From contig NC_058511.1 of the NCBI RefSeq assembly GCF_020382885.2, forward strand, positions 509,501 to 573,500: a DNA stretch of 64,000 nucleotides, given 5' to 3'. Position numbers and translations under genes: made by a program. Origin of the DNA: Scatophagus argus. Taxonomy: Eukaryota; Chordata; Actinopteri; Scatophagidae. Positions 11,899-23,064 of this stretch are shown piece by piece (the stretch's first letter is position 1; each line of letters opens with the position of its first letter). Under the pieces are notes generated by a model that was given only the letters and a program-made list of their open reading frames with translations, was not told the origin of the DNA and did not search any database.

Positions 11899-14742
11899 CC
11901 TAAACAGTAATCGGATTACACGCAGTAATCTGATTACCCAAACAGTAATCAGATTACCAGTCTTAAGATTTGGGCTTTGGGAGCTGTGGAGCGCAGAGCC
12001 TGACAGAAGAATCGCTGAGCGCTAAAACAGAAACATCAGCGTCACTCATTCATTCAAACTGCACTGTTACACACTTTACTGCTTTCCAATCAGTAATCAG
12101 ACCACATGAAAGTAACCAGATTACATTGAAGTAATCAGCTTACAATCAATAAACAGACTACATGAAAGTGACCAGATTACATGAGAGTAATCAGATTACA
12201 AACGGTAATCAGTCTACCGTAAAGTAATCGGATTACATGGAAGTAATCGGATTACCCAAACAGTAATCGGATTACATGGAAGTAATCGGATTACATGGAA
12301 GTAATCGGATTACATGGAAGTAATCAGATTACATGAAAGTAATCTGATTACCCAAGTAGTAATCGGATTACATGGAAGTAATCGGATTACATGAAAGTAA
12401 TCGGATTACCAGTCTTGTTACCTTGTATTCAGATTTGGGCTTTGGGAGCTCTGGAGCGTAGAGCCTGACAGATTTGGTACATTTTTGTCTCCTTAAAGTC
12501 CAGAATTGCTTGTCACTGGAGGGTACCCTTACAAGTACCTTAGAATACCCTTTTAAATGAGTACATTGCTGGACTATAGTTGAGAGTTACTTTTGTGTCT
12601 TACGGGATACACAATTTACACAATTGTACTTTAAATAGTGCAATTTGACAAGGTCCGAAAATGTACCAGCACCAAAGGGTACACAATTGTCTCTCCAAGG
12701 GATACCCAATCGCGACAAGCAATCAGCTTACAATCAATAAACAGACTACATGAAAGTCACCAGATTACATGAGAGTAATCAGATTTCCAATCAGTAATCA
12801 GTCTACCATAAAGTAATCTGATTACATGAAAGTAATCTGACTACCCAAGCAGTAATCTGATTACATGAAAGTAACCAGATTACATTGAAGTAATCAGATT
12901 ACATGGAAGTAATCGGATTACCCAAGCAGTAATCAGATTACATGAACAGTAATCGGATTACATGGAAGTAATCGGATTACCAAAGCAGTAATCAGATTAC
13001 ATGAACAGTAATCGGATTACATGGAAGTAATCAGATTACCAAAGCAGTAATCAGATTACATGAACAGTAATCGGATTACACGCAGTAATCTGATTACCCA
13101 AACAGTAATCAGATTACATGAACAGTAATCGGATTACACGCAGTAATCTGATTACCCAAACAGTAATCAGATTACCAGTCTTAAGATTTGGGCTTTGGGA
13201 GCTGTGGAGCGCAGAGCCTGACAGAAGAATCGCTGAGCGCTAAAACAGAAACATCAGCGTCACTCATTCATTCAAACTGCACTGTTACACACTTTACTGC
13301 TTTCCAATCAGTAATCAGACCACATGAAAGTAACCAGATTACATTGAAGTAATCAGCTTACAATCAATAAACAGACTACATGAAAGTGACCAGATTACAT
13401 GAGAGTAATCAGATTACAAACGGTAATCAGTCTACCGTAAAGTAATCAGATTACATGAAAGTAATCGGATTACCCAAACAGTAATCGGATTACATGGAAA
13501 GTAATCAGATTACATGAAAGTGATCGGATTACCCAAGTAGTAATCGGATTACATGGAAGTAATCGGATTACATGAAAGTAATCGGATTACCAGTCTTGTT
13601 ACCTTGTATTCAGATTTGGGCTTTCAGAGCTCTGGAGCGTAGAGCCTGACAGATTTGGTACATTTTTGTCTCCTTAAAGTCCAGAATTGCTTGTCACTGG
13701 AGGGTACCCTTACAAGTACCTTAGAATACCCTTTTAAATGAGTACATTGCTGGACTATAGTTGAGAGTTACTTTTGTGTCTTACGGGATACACAATTTAC
13801 ACAATTGTACTTTAAATAGTGCAATTTGACAAGGTCCGAAAATGTACCAGCACCAAAGGGTACACAATTGTCTCTCCAAGGGATACCCAATCGCGACAAG
13901 CAATCAGCTTACAATCAATAAACAGACTACATGAAAGTCACCAGATTACATGAGAGTAATCAGATTTCCAATCAGTAATCAGTCTACCATAAAGTAATCT
14001 GATTACATGAAAGTAATCTGACTACCCAAGCAGTAATCTGATTACATGAAAGTAATCGGATTACATGAACAGTAATCAGATTACCAGTCTTTAGATTTGG
14101 GCTTTGGGAGCTGTGGAGCGCAGAGCCTGACAGAAGAATCGCTGAGCGCTAAAACAGAAACATCAGCGTCACTCATTCATTCAAACTGCACTGTTACACA
14201 CTTTACTGCTTTCCAATCAGTAATCAGACCACATGAAAGTAACCAGATTACATTGAAGTAATCAGCTTACAATCAATAAACAGACTACATGAAAGTGACC
14301 AGATTACATGAGAGTAATCAGATTACAAACGGTAATCAGTCTACCATAAAGTAATCAGATTACACGAAAGTAACCGGATTACATGAAAGTAATCGGATTA
14401 CCAAAGCAGTAATTGGATTACCAAAGCAGTAATCAGATTACATGAAAGTGATCGGATTACCCAAGTAGTAATCGGATTACATGGAAGTAATCGGATTACA
14501 TGAAAGTAATCGGATTACCAGTCTTGTTACCTTGTATTCAGATTTGGGCTTTCAGAGCTCTGGAGCGTAGAGCCTGACAGATTTGGTACATTTTTGTCTC
14601 CTTAAAGTCCAGAATTGCTTGTCACTGGAGGGTACCCTTACAAGTACCTTAGAATACCCTTTTAAATGAGTACATTGCTGGACTATAGTTGAGAGTTACT
14701 TTTGTGTCTTACGGGATACACAATTTACACAATTGTACTTTA

Positions 14743-15150
14743 AATAGTGCAATTTGACAAGGTCCGAAAATGTACCAGCACCAAAGGGTACACAATTGTC
14801 TCTCCAAGGGATACCCAATCGCGACAAGCACTTGTACCCTTTTAGGTGCACACCCGTACTTTTGTTTTTGTGTGTGTACCTCTCCCTCTTTTTCTACCTC
14901 CTCCACTTCTTCCTTTCTGTCTCCACCTCCTCCTCCAACAGAAACACTCGTTGACATCAGATTAAATTCACATTTTATGTTTTTATTCTTTTTTGTTCAC
15001 TTTTATACAAACAGGTTATCTGACGGATGTTGAAGCGATGACTGAAGATCCGCCCGCCGTGTGCTTTGTGGGCAGAGTCAAACCAAGCGCTCCTCCTACA
15101 GCCAATGAGAGTGAAGCAGGCATGTGCTGACAGGATGTTCCTGTTGTCAC
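14743..15150. repeat. long duplicated segment, copy 3, joined to vipas39 3' end
   Basis: Third copy. It stops matching at about 15150, where the sequence continues into the vipas39 3' flank. A TTTATT at 14982-14987 (AATAAA on the minus strand) inside this copy is the first poly(A)-signal-like motif I noticed downstream of the vipas39 stop, so the vipas39 3' UTR may extend into the duplicated segment. Confidence 0.75.
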
Positions 15151-15224
15151 GAGGATGGAGGATCGTCCCTTCGCACAGGAAACTGCCACCTTGTTTCAAA
15201 GTAAAAGTCTTTCACTGAAACAGC

Positions 15225-18200
15225 TCAGTTCTTCCACCGGATTTGCTGAAAGAGAAGAAGAAAAGAGGTCCAGTGAGGACAGGTGATGAAGACGGAGAAG
15301 ACGACTCTTCCTCGTCATCCTCACCGGGTTGTTGAGCAGCTCATTGATCTTCCTCTCCTCCACCGATCCTCGCTCCACCTTCCCCCGGTATCCCAGCAGC
15401 AGCTGCCGGTCTTTCAGGTCCCGGTAAGTCTGATAGGCCCAGAGACACATCATAGCAAACACACAGTCGAGTGTCAGGTTTCACGAAGCGCACTTCTGCA
15501 TAATTCTGATTGGTTTAATAAAGTGTAAACAATCATCCAATCAGAGGGTGTTGTGAGAGTAAAAGTCAGTCTCACGTTGATGACGATGTCGTGACATTTA
15601 TGTTTCTGAGCCAAAGTGATCCTCAGCTCTGCATCATCGACCAACGCCACGTAGTCCTGCAGCACCTGTCCAACATACCACACACCTCATCGTCTCTCCT
15701 TCAACACCTTGACTCAACATGTTCTTACTTTCCATTGGTGGGACTGCTATGGCCACACCCCCTCACCTGTGTGGGGGCAGAGTTCTTCTGTAGGATGTCG
15801 ACAACTCGTTGGAAGCTCAGTGGTGATTTCTTCCTGGTGAAGCCAAGCCAATTCCTGCTGGTGAACAGAGCGTCCACGTCCGACCACGCCTTCAGCTTCG
15901 CCCGAGCCGCCAGCGCCGTCACAAAGTACTGCTTCTCAGAGATCTGAGGTCAAAGGTCAGCAGCTGTCAGTGACACAAACGTTATCTTCGAAAGTGTCAA
16001 TAAAAACTGAGAGAAAATGATCAGCTCTTACCTTAAAAGTCTGACGGATGTTCAACGGGCTGCTGTAGGTTCCCTGCAATCAGAGATAAAAACAGGCTCA
16101 ACTGATCTGAATCAGCTGAACCGCTTTGACTGATCTGGTTTAACCAGTACAGGTTCACTATCCTGATCGAACCAGTCCGCTTTGACCAACCTCAGACTCA
16201 GTGTAGTGGTAGAAGCAGCAATAGTACAGCGTTGTGACCAGCGGCATGTTGAGAATGGAGGCTCTTCTGGGAAACTTCTGGAAGATTTCCGCCTTCCCTC
16301 CGCGCTCGGCGTGCTGGTCGGTTGCCTAGCAACACAGAGCAAAAACAGGGATGGCACCTGGCATATACTTGGGTTTGCTCTGAGATTACGGTGGGATTCA
16401 AACTGCGTGTAAACTGTGATTAAACAGAGGAACTGCTGGAAATAAACAGGAAATAAACAGTGAAGTGAAGTGGGACAAGAGATGTGAGTCAGAGCTTAAA
16501 CCACATCAGGAAAGACTTCAGTGATTTTAATAATAAATCCACAAAAATGCCCAAAGGTTTTACAGGTCTGTCAGGTTGTGTTTGTCTGATGCTCTTCAAA
16601 TAAATCAGCAAATTTATTGACAAAGCAAAAGGAATGTTATGTTTTGGAAGTCCGACTGGTTGGGTCTGGTTTAGTGTGACCTCTGACCTCGATGATGATC
16701 TGCCTCTCCAGCAGAGTGAAGTGATCCTGAACATGAGCTGAATCTTCTGCAGAAAACGGAAGACTGGAAATAAACAAACAAACAAACAAACAAAAGAAAG
16801 ATGGTGATGTCGTTAAGGACATCATCAAGTAATTCATGATTCACAGATTAGTCACTACAGATATGACAACATCTAAATGATTCACACATGTTATTTAATA
16901 AATTATTTTTATAACCAAACGTCGTCAGTTCACAGTATTTGTTTACGTGTTATTCTGTTGTAAAGTACGGTGGCCTGCAGGACTCACTCACCTGAGGCAG
17001 CTCTTGAGGAAGTCCCGTCTCTTGTTTTCATCAGCAATGCTCAGGTGTTCTTTATACTGCAGCAGCTGTCAGACAAACAGGAAGTGACTGATGAGCCACC
17101 GATACTACAGCTGTGTACTACAGCTGTGTACTACAGCTGTGTACTTCTTGAGTGTATGTGGTGTGGACTACATACCGCCACGTCCTCTGTCCGGCCCAGA
17201 GCTCTGAGGAGGACCAGAAGAAGAAAACACATGAGTTAAACAAATGACAGACCAGGTGTGTCCAGGTGTACGTGCAGATGCAGGTGTGAGCAGAGACCTG
17301 AGCAGCTCCAGCAGCAGCCTCTGCTCTCTGGTCTCAGTCAGGTAGTGGATGAAATGTCTCAGAGCTGTTTGCCTGGACTCCAGCTCCCGAAACAAAACCT
17401 CTGAGCAGGAAAACACAACAAGTCAATACACAACACTGATCCTGGACCAGGTCTGACTGATCCAGAGTCTGACTTACCTTTACTCAGAGTCCTCTTTAAG
17501 TAAATTAACACCTGAAACAGCAAACAGTGTGTAGTCAATTGTTTGTGATGATATTTATTGGTGTTGTTAATAAAGTTAAGAGATAATGCCGCCGTGGATC
17601 AGATTGTCAATAAAGTTACAGCCGTGATGACGTTTCCGTCGTGTGCGCTGACGGCGAAATCGAGCAGCAGCAGTTTGTCCTGAAGAGATCGAAACTTCTC
17701 CAAAGACACAGCCTGAAACAGACGCAGTGCAAATACACTGTGATCCTACACATCAGTACTACGTTGTATCATTACACACTAATACAGCTTGTACTACAGA
17801 CTCTCCACAGCCTGAATCATATGCAGTACAAATACACTGCAATAGTACCTCTCTAGAGAAACAGTACTGCCAAATATCAGTAATGTACTGCAACAAGCCT
17901 GAGCCACAGACAGGTGGACAGACAGGTAGACAGACAGGTGTGTTACCTTTCCCTGCTGCATTCTGTGGACTGTCTCCTCAGGTGACCAATCACTGACATA
18001 ATCCTGACATCACAACACGACATCATCATTAGCACACCAGGAAAACAAATCAGATTAGCAATCTGATCAGAAGTAATCAGATGACTGGAAAGTTACTGCC
18101 TGTAATCTGATTACCCAAACAGTAATCGGATTACCAGTCTTGTTACCTTGTATTCAGATTTGGGCTTTCGGAGCTCTGGAGCGTAGAGCCTGACAGAAGA

Positions 18201-19102
18201 ATCGCTGAGCGCTAAAACAGAAACATCAGCGTCACTCATTCATTCAAACTGCACTGTTACACACTTTACTGCTTTGTGTACTACAATATATCTCAATATG
18301 TACACAGACAAGTTGAAGTTTTTTTTTTATTGAAGACTTTTAACTATGTGTCGCCTTTATGTTCTGACTTTGCCCTGTGGGGGGCGCAGTAAAGCACCAG
18401 CTCAGACTCACAGTCGGAGAAGGACTGGAAGTTCCCTCCTTTGGTTTTTCCTGCAGGTAAACAAATTCATCAGTCGTGAATCCAGTGGTTACTGTACCCG
18501 AGTCATGTGTCTCACCTGTCCACCGGTGCACCTGTCTCACCTTTGAACAGAGAGCTCAGAGAGTATCCCGAGTTACTCTTGCTGATGGTCGGCGTGTCTG
18601 CATTGACTTTGGGGAAGGCGGGCTCTCTGTCTGTCCTCTGATTGGATGCTGCCGTCTCTTTGACCGACCAGGAGATGCCTGAGGAGACGGACGGACAAAC
18701 CAAACCTTGCAGCCAATCACAGCTTCGGACCCTGCACGGGCGTTTCATAATAAGAATGAAGTCTTACTCCCGACGGGTTCTCCGCTCCAGCTGACCTTCT
18801 CCACGTCGTCTTCTTCATCGTCTTCCTCCACCAGGCGGCGGATGCTGTTCACCGCCTGCTTCGACTCTTTCAGCTGACAACACACAAACACAGCATCAAC
18901 ACCTGAGCGTCACGCAGGTGCACCGACACACCTGCTGCCTCACTCAGTCTGGTTCAGGTTTTCAGGTCGGTCTGGTTTTGGTCTGGCTCAGATCTGGTTC
19001 AGGTCTTACCCTGCTGAACTCGTCGTCTTCATCATCAAAGGTGAAAGCTTTAAACTTGGAGCTGTTCCAGTAATCTTCCTCATCTGCCTTATTCTTCATC
19101 AT
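15225..19102 (-). CDS. vipas39: VIPAS39 / SPE-39 vesicle-sorting protein
   Basis: Partner of VPS33B in the CHEVI tethering complex, acting in endosomal and apical membrane sorting. Coding exons (plus coordinates): 19010-19102, 18768-18873, 18541-18678, about 18408-18450, 18147-18189, 17947-18003, 17620-17712, 17478-17511, 17298-17400, 17176-17203, 16992-17056, 16688-16763, 16191-16325, 16032-16073, 15767-15943, 15576-15665, 15325-15429, 15225-15245. The total is 1449 nt, 482 residues; the human protein is similar in length. Recognised signatures are [20 protein letters not shown] at the N-terminus, [50 protein letters not shown] and the terminal QIRWKN, encoded by a 21-nt last exon. For the fourth exon the strong GTGAGT donor (18410-18411) breaks the frame; a donor 4 nt further keeps it, so that junction is uncertain. 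The fifth exon is the one copied into the array downstream. It is head-to-head with ahsa1, as in human 14q24. Confidence 0.93.
18061..18137. repeat. short palindromic-repeat tract in vipas39 intron
   Basis: A few degenerate units (GTAATCTGATTAC, GTAATCGGATTAC) lie ten bases from the functional 43-nt vipas39 exon. The arrangement, palindromic units then CAGTCTTGTTAC then exon, is the same as in every full-length exon copy of the downstream array. Confidence 0.85.
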
Positions 19103-19469
19103 CTGGACACACAACCCAACTGTGTTTAAACTGTCAACACAGACACATTCAGCTAACAAACACACACACTAAGAATCTGAGTCTTCACGTGCTGCTGTCT
19201 CACGTCCACGTGTGTATTTCAGTGTATTTCTGTGTATCTCCTTGTATTTGTGTGTATTCGTGTGTACTTCTGTGTATTTTGTGACTGTTTTGTGTCACAG
19301 CAGGAAGCTAGCAGGTTAACAGATAACGTCAGCGCTTAAACCGGATGCAAACTTTTGTTTCAGCTTGACAAACGACAAGGGCGGTGACGTCAGCACGCAG
19401 ATAAATAACCTGTGAATCGATCAAACGGATATCAAGCTTAACACTGATAATCGAATCAGGTGTATTTAC

Positions 19470-19560
19470 CTTCAGCCGCCGCAGCCACTCTTCTTTTCTT
19501 CTTCCGGCTTCTTCTTCTTCTTCTGCTTCTCCTGACGGCTCTCAGTCGCGCTGTGGCTGC
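19470..19560 (-). other. probable noncoding first exon of vipas39
   Basis: On the minus strand a CG- and GAA-rich stretch ends in CTGAAG followed by a GTAAAT donor at 19468-19469. It is placed upstream of the first coding exon, which starts right after an acceptor at 19103. No ATG in frame is needed. The 5' boundary is a guess. Confidence 0.5.
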
Positions 19561-20370
19561 TGGGAGTTGTAGTGAATAGTTCAATTACAACTTTTTAAGT
19601 CAAAATTCAGTTCAAGATTCAGTTCAATTATATAAATAAATACATTTCACATGAAAAATTTGTATTGGATGTACATTCATCTTAAATGCTGAAGAAAATC
19701 GTCACCATCTGTGAACATTTATTAAATAAATGTGATCTATTTTTCAGAAATGAATAAATAAAAGACTTGGAAGAGGAAATTAAAATGTAAAAAATGTTTT
19801 TACTGTTTAATATAATGGGGTGTTTTATGCTTGTGCCACTTTGTTTTTCTTTTCTCAATTTTTTTTGAATATTAATGACAATCAAATAGATGAACATTTT
19901 AAAAGAAGTTTTAATTCAGTTCATTTTAAATTTCTAAATATTTCTGTCATTTACCGTCATTTCTCTGAAGTTCTGTTAACATTAACTTCACATCAGTTAA
20001 TGATTTTCATGTTTCTGTACATTCAGAGCTTCTCCAACATCCAATATCAGTTTTATTATCATTACACATCTTTATTACTTCATAATCTTATATTATTATA
20101 TCAGAGTTATTTTTCCTCACTTTATTTTTGTCTTATTTTTAACTCTCTCATTTGGCTCACTTCTTTGGAGACATTTTGTTAGTTATTATTATTATTCACT
20201 GCTGCATCCTGTTTGTGTTGTTTTACTTTGAAAGTTCTTGGAGGAAGTAGTTAAACTGATTGTGTGTGACTTAAAGTTGGTTTTAGGTTTCAGTTGAACA
20301 GTCAGAAACGCACAGGAGACGTCTGGTTCAACACTCAACAGTTTACAGCAGTTACAGCGGTACTACCTCA
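19561..20370. promoter_or_regulatory. shared vipas39/ahsa1 promoter interval
   Basis: The gap between two divergent housekeeping genes. It is strongly AT-rich from 19600 to 20210 with no CpG island visible, and no coding sequence is recognised. The divergent arrangement suggests shared regulatory sequence; specific sites cannot be named with confidence. Confidence 0.4.
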
Positions 20371-20647
20371 GTGAGTACAGCAGTAATACTACAGAGAGTA
20401 CAGCAGTAATACCTCAGTGAGTACAGCAGTAATACTACAGAGAGTACAGCAGTAATACCTCAGTGAGTACAGCAGTAATACTACAGAGAGTACAGCAGTA
20501 ATACCTCAGTGAGTACAGCAGTAATACTACAGAGAGTACAGCAGTAATACCTCAGTGGGTACAGCAGTAATACTACAGAGAGTACAGCAGTAATACCTCA
20601 GTGGGTACAGCAGTAATACCTCAGTGGGTACAGCAGTAATACTACAG
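20371..20647. repeat. 46-bp minisatellite immediately upstream of ahsa1
   Basis: Tandem units reading GTGAGTACAGCAGTAATACT then ACAGAGAGTACAGCAGTAAT then ACCTCA, about six copies, each containing two related half-units. It ends some 24 bp before the ahsa1 start codon, so it lies in the promoter or 5' UTR. Confidence 0.9.
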
Positions 20648-20670
20648 TACTCAGACCTTGTTGGTCCCTG

Positions 20671-20769
20671 ATGGCTAAATGGGGCGAAGGAGATCCTCGA
20701 TGGATCGTTGAAGAGAGAGCTGACGCCACCAATGTCAACAACTGGCACTGGTCTGTTCCTCTTCTTCTT

Positions 20770-20802
<33 letters not shown>

Positions 20803-23064
20803 GTCAAAGTGAGGATTGTTGTGGCTGAAATGAAGCTGCAGGTTCAACATGAGCTGATCAGTTTTATTAAGAAACAAGTAAACTCTGGTTCACTGATCTG
20901 TTCTGTGTGTGTGTGTGTTATATGATCCTCCAGCTGGTTCAGCACATGTGTAGATATTTTTAAATGGCCTGATGGACAACAGGTTGTGATGTCAGAGAGG
21001 AGGGCGGGGCCAGAGTCGATGTGGGCGGGGCAGAAGGTGAAGCTAAAACTCACTGGATAAATTCAGAAATCAACTCTGCTTCTTTTTCTTCTTCTCCTCC
21101 TCCTCCTCTGTGTGTCACCTCCTCAGGACAGAGCGTGATGTCAGCAGCTGGTCATCAGAGCGTCTCCGTCAGCTGCTGCTGGGGGTCCGGGTGGAGGGAC
21201 CAGAGGGCGTCTGTCAGCTGACTGACGTCTCCAAACTGGATGGAGAAGCTTCCATCAACAACCGCAAAGGAAAACTAATCTTCTTCTACGAGTGGCAGCT
21301 GAGAGCCAACTGGTTGGGTCAGTGATGATGTCACTGGTGATGTCAGTCTGTAGCCTGCGACCACCACAGATCACTCTCATGGGGGGGCGGGGCTACTTAT
21401 GAAGTCTGCTGACAATGTCAATAGTTTGGTTAGCTTTAGCTTTATGTATTCTAAATAAATCAGTGGGTCAACAATCATGACATCGCTGATGATGTCACGT
21501 TACTGGCAAACCCTCCGATGACCACTCTGACATCACTCAGGTGTAACTCTCCTTCCTGTTTCCTGTGTGCAGGGACATCCAACAGCGGAGTGAAGTACAG
21601 AGGAACTGTTGACGTGTTCAACCTGTCAGACGAGAACGACACCGACGACCTCGATGTGAGGCTGCATCTTCCCGTTCCTGCTGATACTGACCGATCACAG
21701 TATTAATGGCTGTATTGATCAATGTATTGATGAGCACATTTCCTTCTAGATCTCAGTTTCTCTTTGTAAAGACCAACCCAACACTTCGCTCCTGGACCTC
21801 ATGAAGAAAAGTGGCATTCAGGAGGTCCAAAGGGTTCTGAGCGACTACGTCCAGCAGCTCAAATCAGGTGTGTTACCCACAACGCAACAGGACTAACCAA
21901 TCAGTGATGATGATGAGGATCCCTGTGGTAACTAGAGTGACGTCTGACCTCACAGAGTTCAGTCAGGGGATGATCCTCCCCACCGCCAATGGACCAAAGC
22001 TGCCACAAATGGAGACCAAGAAGACCCAAATCCAGACCAGTAAAACTCAGGTAAACTTTAGTTCAACTAAACTAGCCATGAATTCAGCCTCTGATCCTGA
22101 GTCAGCTGTGAAAGTTACCTCTGACCACGTTGTATACTCCCATAGATAAGCAGCATCCCCAGGTGTTCATCTACCCCCGACCCCTGTACCACAGGTGTCA
22201 GAATCTCAACCTGCGGCTTTAATCTGAAGGAAACCTTCCAAGCATCGCCTGACGAGCTCTACAGGACCTTCATCAACCAGGAGGTACAAAACCAGGACAG
22301 ACTGGGGCTAGTCTAGTTGGTCCCGTTCAATCTAGGACGAAACCTTGTTGAAATAAGACCAGGATTGAATAAAACCAGGACTAACTGGCTGAAATCAGCC
22401 CAGATCAGATAAAGATGTTCTGATTTAGCATTGGATTAACGTCAACAACACCAGACCAAAGCAGATCCAGGTCCAATCAGGGCCTGTTCCTGTAGTAATA
22501 TGGTAGTGCAGTGCTGCAGCTAACTGTGCCTGTCTGTGTACTTATATTGTGCTAGTGCCACAGTAGTAATGCAGGTAAGGGTCTCCGTCTGTAGTTTGTG
22601 CAGGTGTTCACACGCTCGGTGGCGGTGGTGGACGGCCGTCATGGAGGACGGTTCCAGCTGTTGGATGGGAACGTCACTGGAGAGTTCACACAGCTGGTGA
22701 GGTCACAGCTGATCACCCAAACAGTGCTTAGTTATCTCATCGCCATGGTAACCAGAGTGCCGCTTCTCTCTGCAGGTACCGGACCAGAGGATCGAGATGA
22801 GGTGGCGGTTCAGGACGTGGCCCAGTGGTATGTCATCCTGGGTTGGTCTTACGATGCGTTTGTGTACCGGCTGCAATTTTTGCTTTGTTTGTCGGTGTCT
22901 CTTCAGAGCACTACGCAACCGTCAGTCTGGAGCTGGTGGACCGAGGAGACGAAACAGAACTAAAGATGGAGTGTCGAGGAGTCCCTGCAGGGGAGGAGGA
23001 GTCCACCAGGGAGGGCTGGACCCGGTTCTATTTTCAGGCCATCAAACAGACCTTTGGATACTGA
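20671..23064 (+). CDS. ahsa1: activator of HSP90 ATPase (AHSA1)
   Basis: Cytosolic co-chaperone that binds the HSP90 middle domain and stimulates its ATPase. Exons: 20671-20750, 21127-21317, 21573-21655, 21750-21867, 21956-22050, 22146-22283, 22604-22696, 22776-22827, 22907-23064. The sum is 1008 nt, 335 residues (human about 338). The start MAKWGEGDPRWIVEERADAT with NVNNWHW matches the family N-terminus. The HSP90-binding N-domain shows VSKLDGEASINNRKGKLIFF, and the C-terminal START-like domain ends GWTRFYFQAIKQTFGY. The sixth exon was placed at the acceptor at 22144-22145 because later AG sites put the frame into a stop. The extreme C-terminus is slightly shorter than in mammals. It converges on brf1, with about 600 bp between stop codons. 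Confidence 0.95.
20757..20799. repeat. (TTC)n microsatellite in ahsa1 intron 1
   Basis: About 13 TTC units starting 6 bp after the exon 1 donor. It causes the poly-lysine/arginine spurious frames on the minus strand. Confidence 0.95.

Larger units (their letters stand above)
7969..14126 (-). pseudogene. five truncated copies of the same vipas39 exon plus intron
   Basis: Copies at 7969-8002, 9901-9934, 11966-11999, 13184-13217 and 14093-14126. The donor side of the exon (about nine nt plus the GT) is deleted and about 34 nt of exon remain with the acceptor. These copies carry on into intron sequence matching the functional locus at 18190-18274 (agaagaatcgctgagcgc onwards) and then run back into palindromic units. 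They form a second lineage, distinct from the full-length copies in having GTGGAGCGCAG instead of CTGGAGCGTAG. Confidence 0.75.
7612..14516. repeat. palindromic minisatellite array, core GTAATCNGATTAC
   Basis: Blocks of 17-18 bp units, each made of the 13-bp palindrome GTAATC-N-GATTAC (centre usually G, A or T) separated by short linkers such as ATGAAA, ATGGAA or CCAAGCA. The main blocks are about 7612-7960, 8093-8452, 9758-9898, 10025-10480, 10797-11050, 11897-11960, 12090-12412, 12721-13178, 13300-13590, 13902-14085 and 14216-14518. I estimate well over 100 units in total. The blocks are interrupted by copies of a vipas39 exon with flanking intron and by longer duplicated segments, giving a higher-order structure with units of several hundred bp to over 1 kb. 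A few units also remain inside the vipas39 intron at 18076-18137, next to the functional exon, which points to that intron as the origin. Confidence 0.9.
8463..14573 (-). pseudogene. six full-length copies of the vipas39 43-nt exon within the array
   Basis: Copies at 8463-8505, 10492-10534, 11062-11104, 12422-12464, 13603-13645 and 14531-14573, all in minus orientation like the gene. Each keeps the 43-nt length of the functional vipas39 exon at 18147-18189 and both splice dinucleotides (minus-strand GT donor, TCAG acceptor). The minus-strand reading LYAPEL-KPKSEYK is visible, with single changes at one position (CTTTGGGAG, CTTTCAGAG or CTTTCGGAG on the plus strand). They lie downstream of the vipas39 stop codon, so they cannot be part of the annotated transcript. 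All but the first are followed by a shared ~250 bp segment that differs from the true vipas39 intron. I call them non-functional exon copies. Confidence 0.8.

Noticed and set aside
7612-14516. CRISPR-like appearance of regularly spaced palindromic repeats
   Set aside because: Vertebrate context, linkers of only a few bases that are themselves repeated, and unit degeneracy. It is a minisatellite, not a repeat-spacer array.
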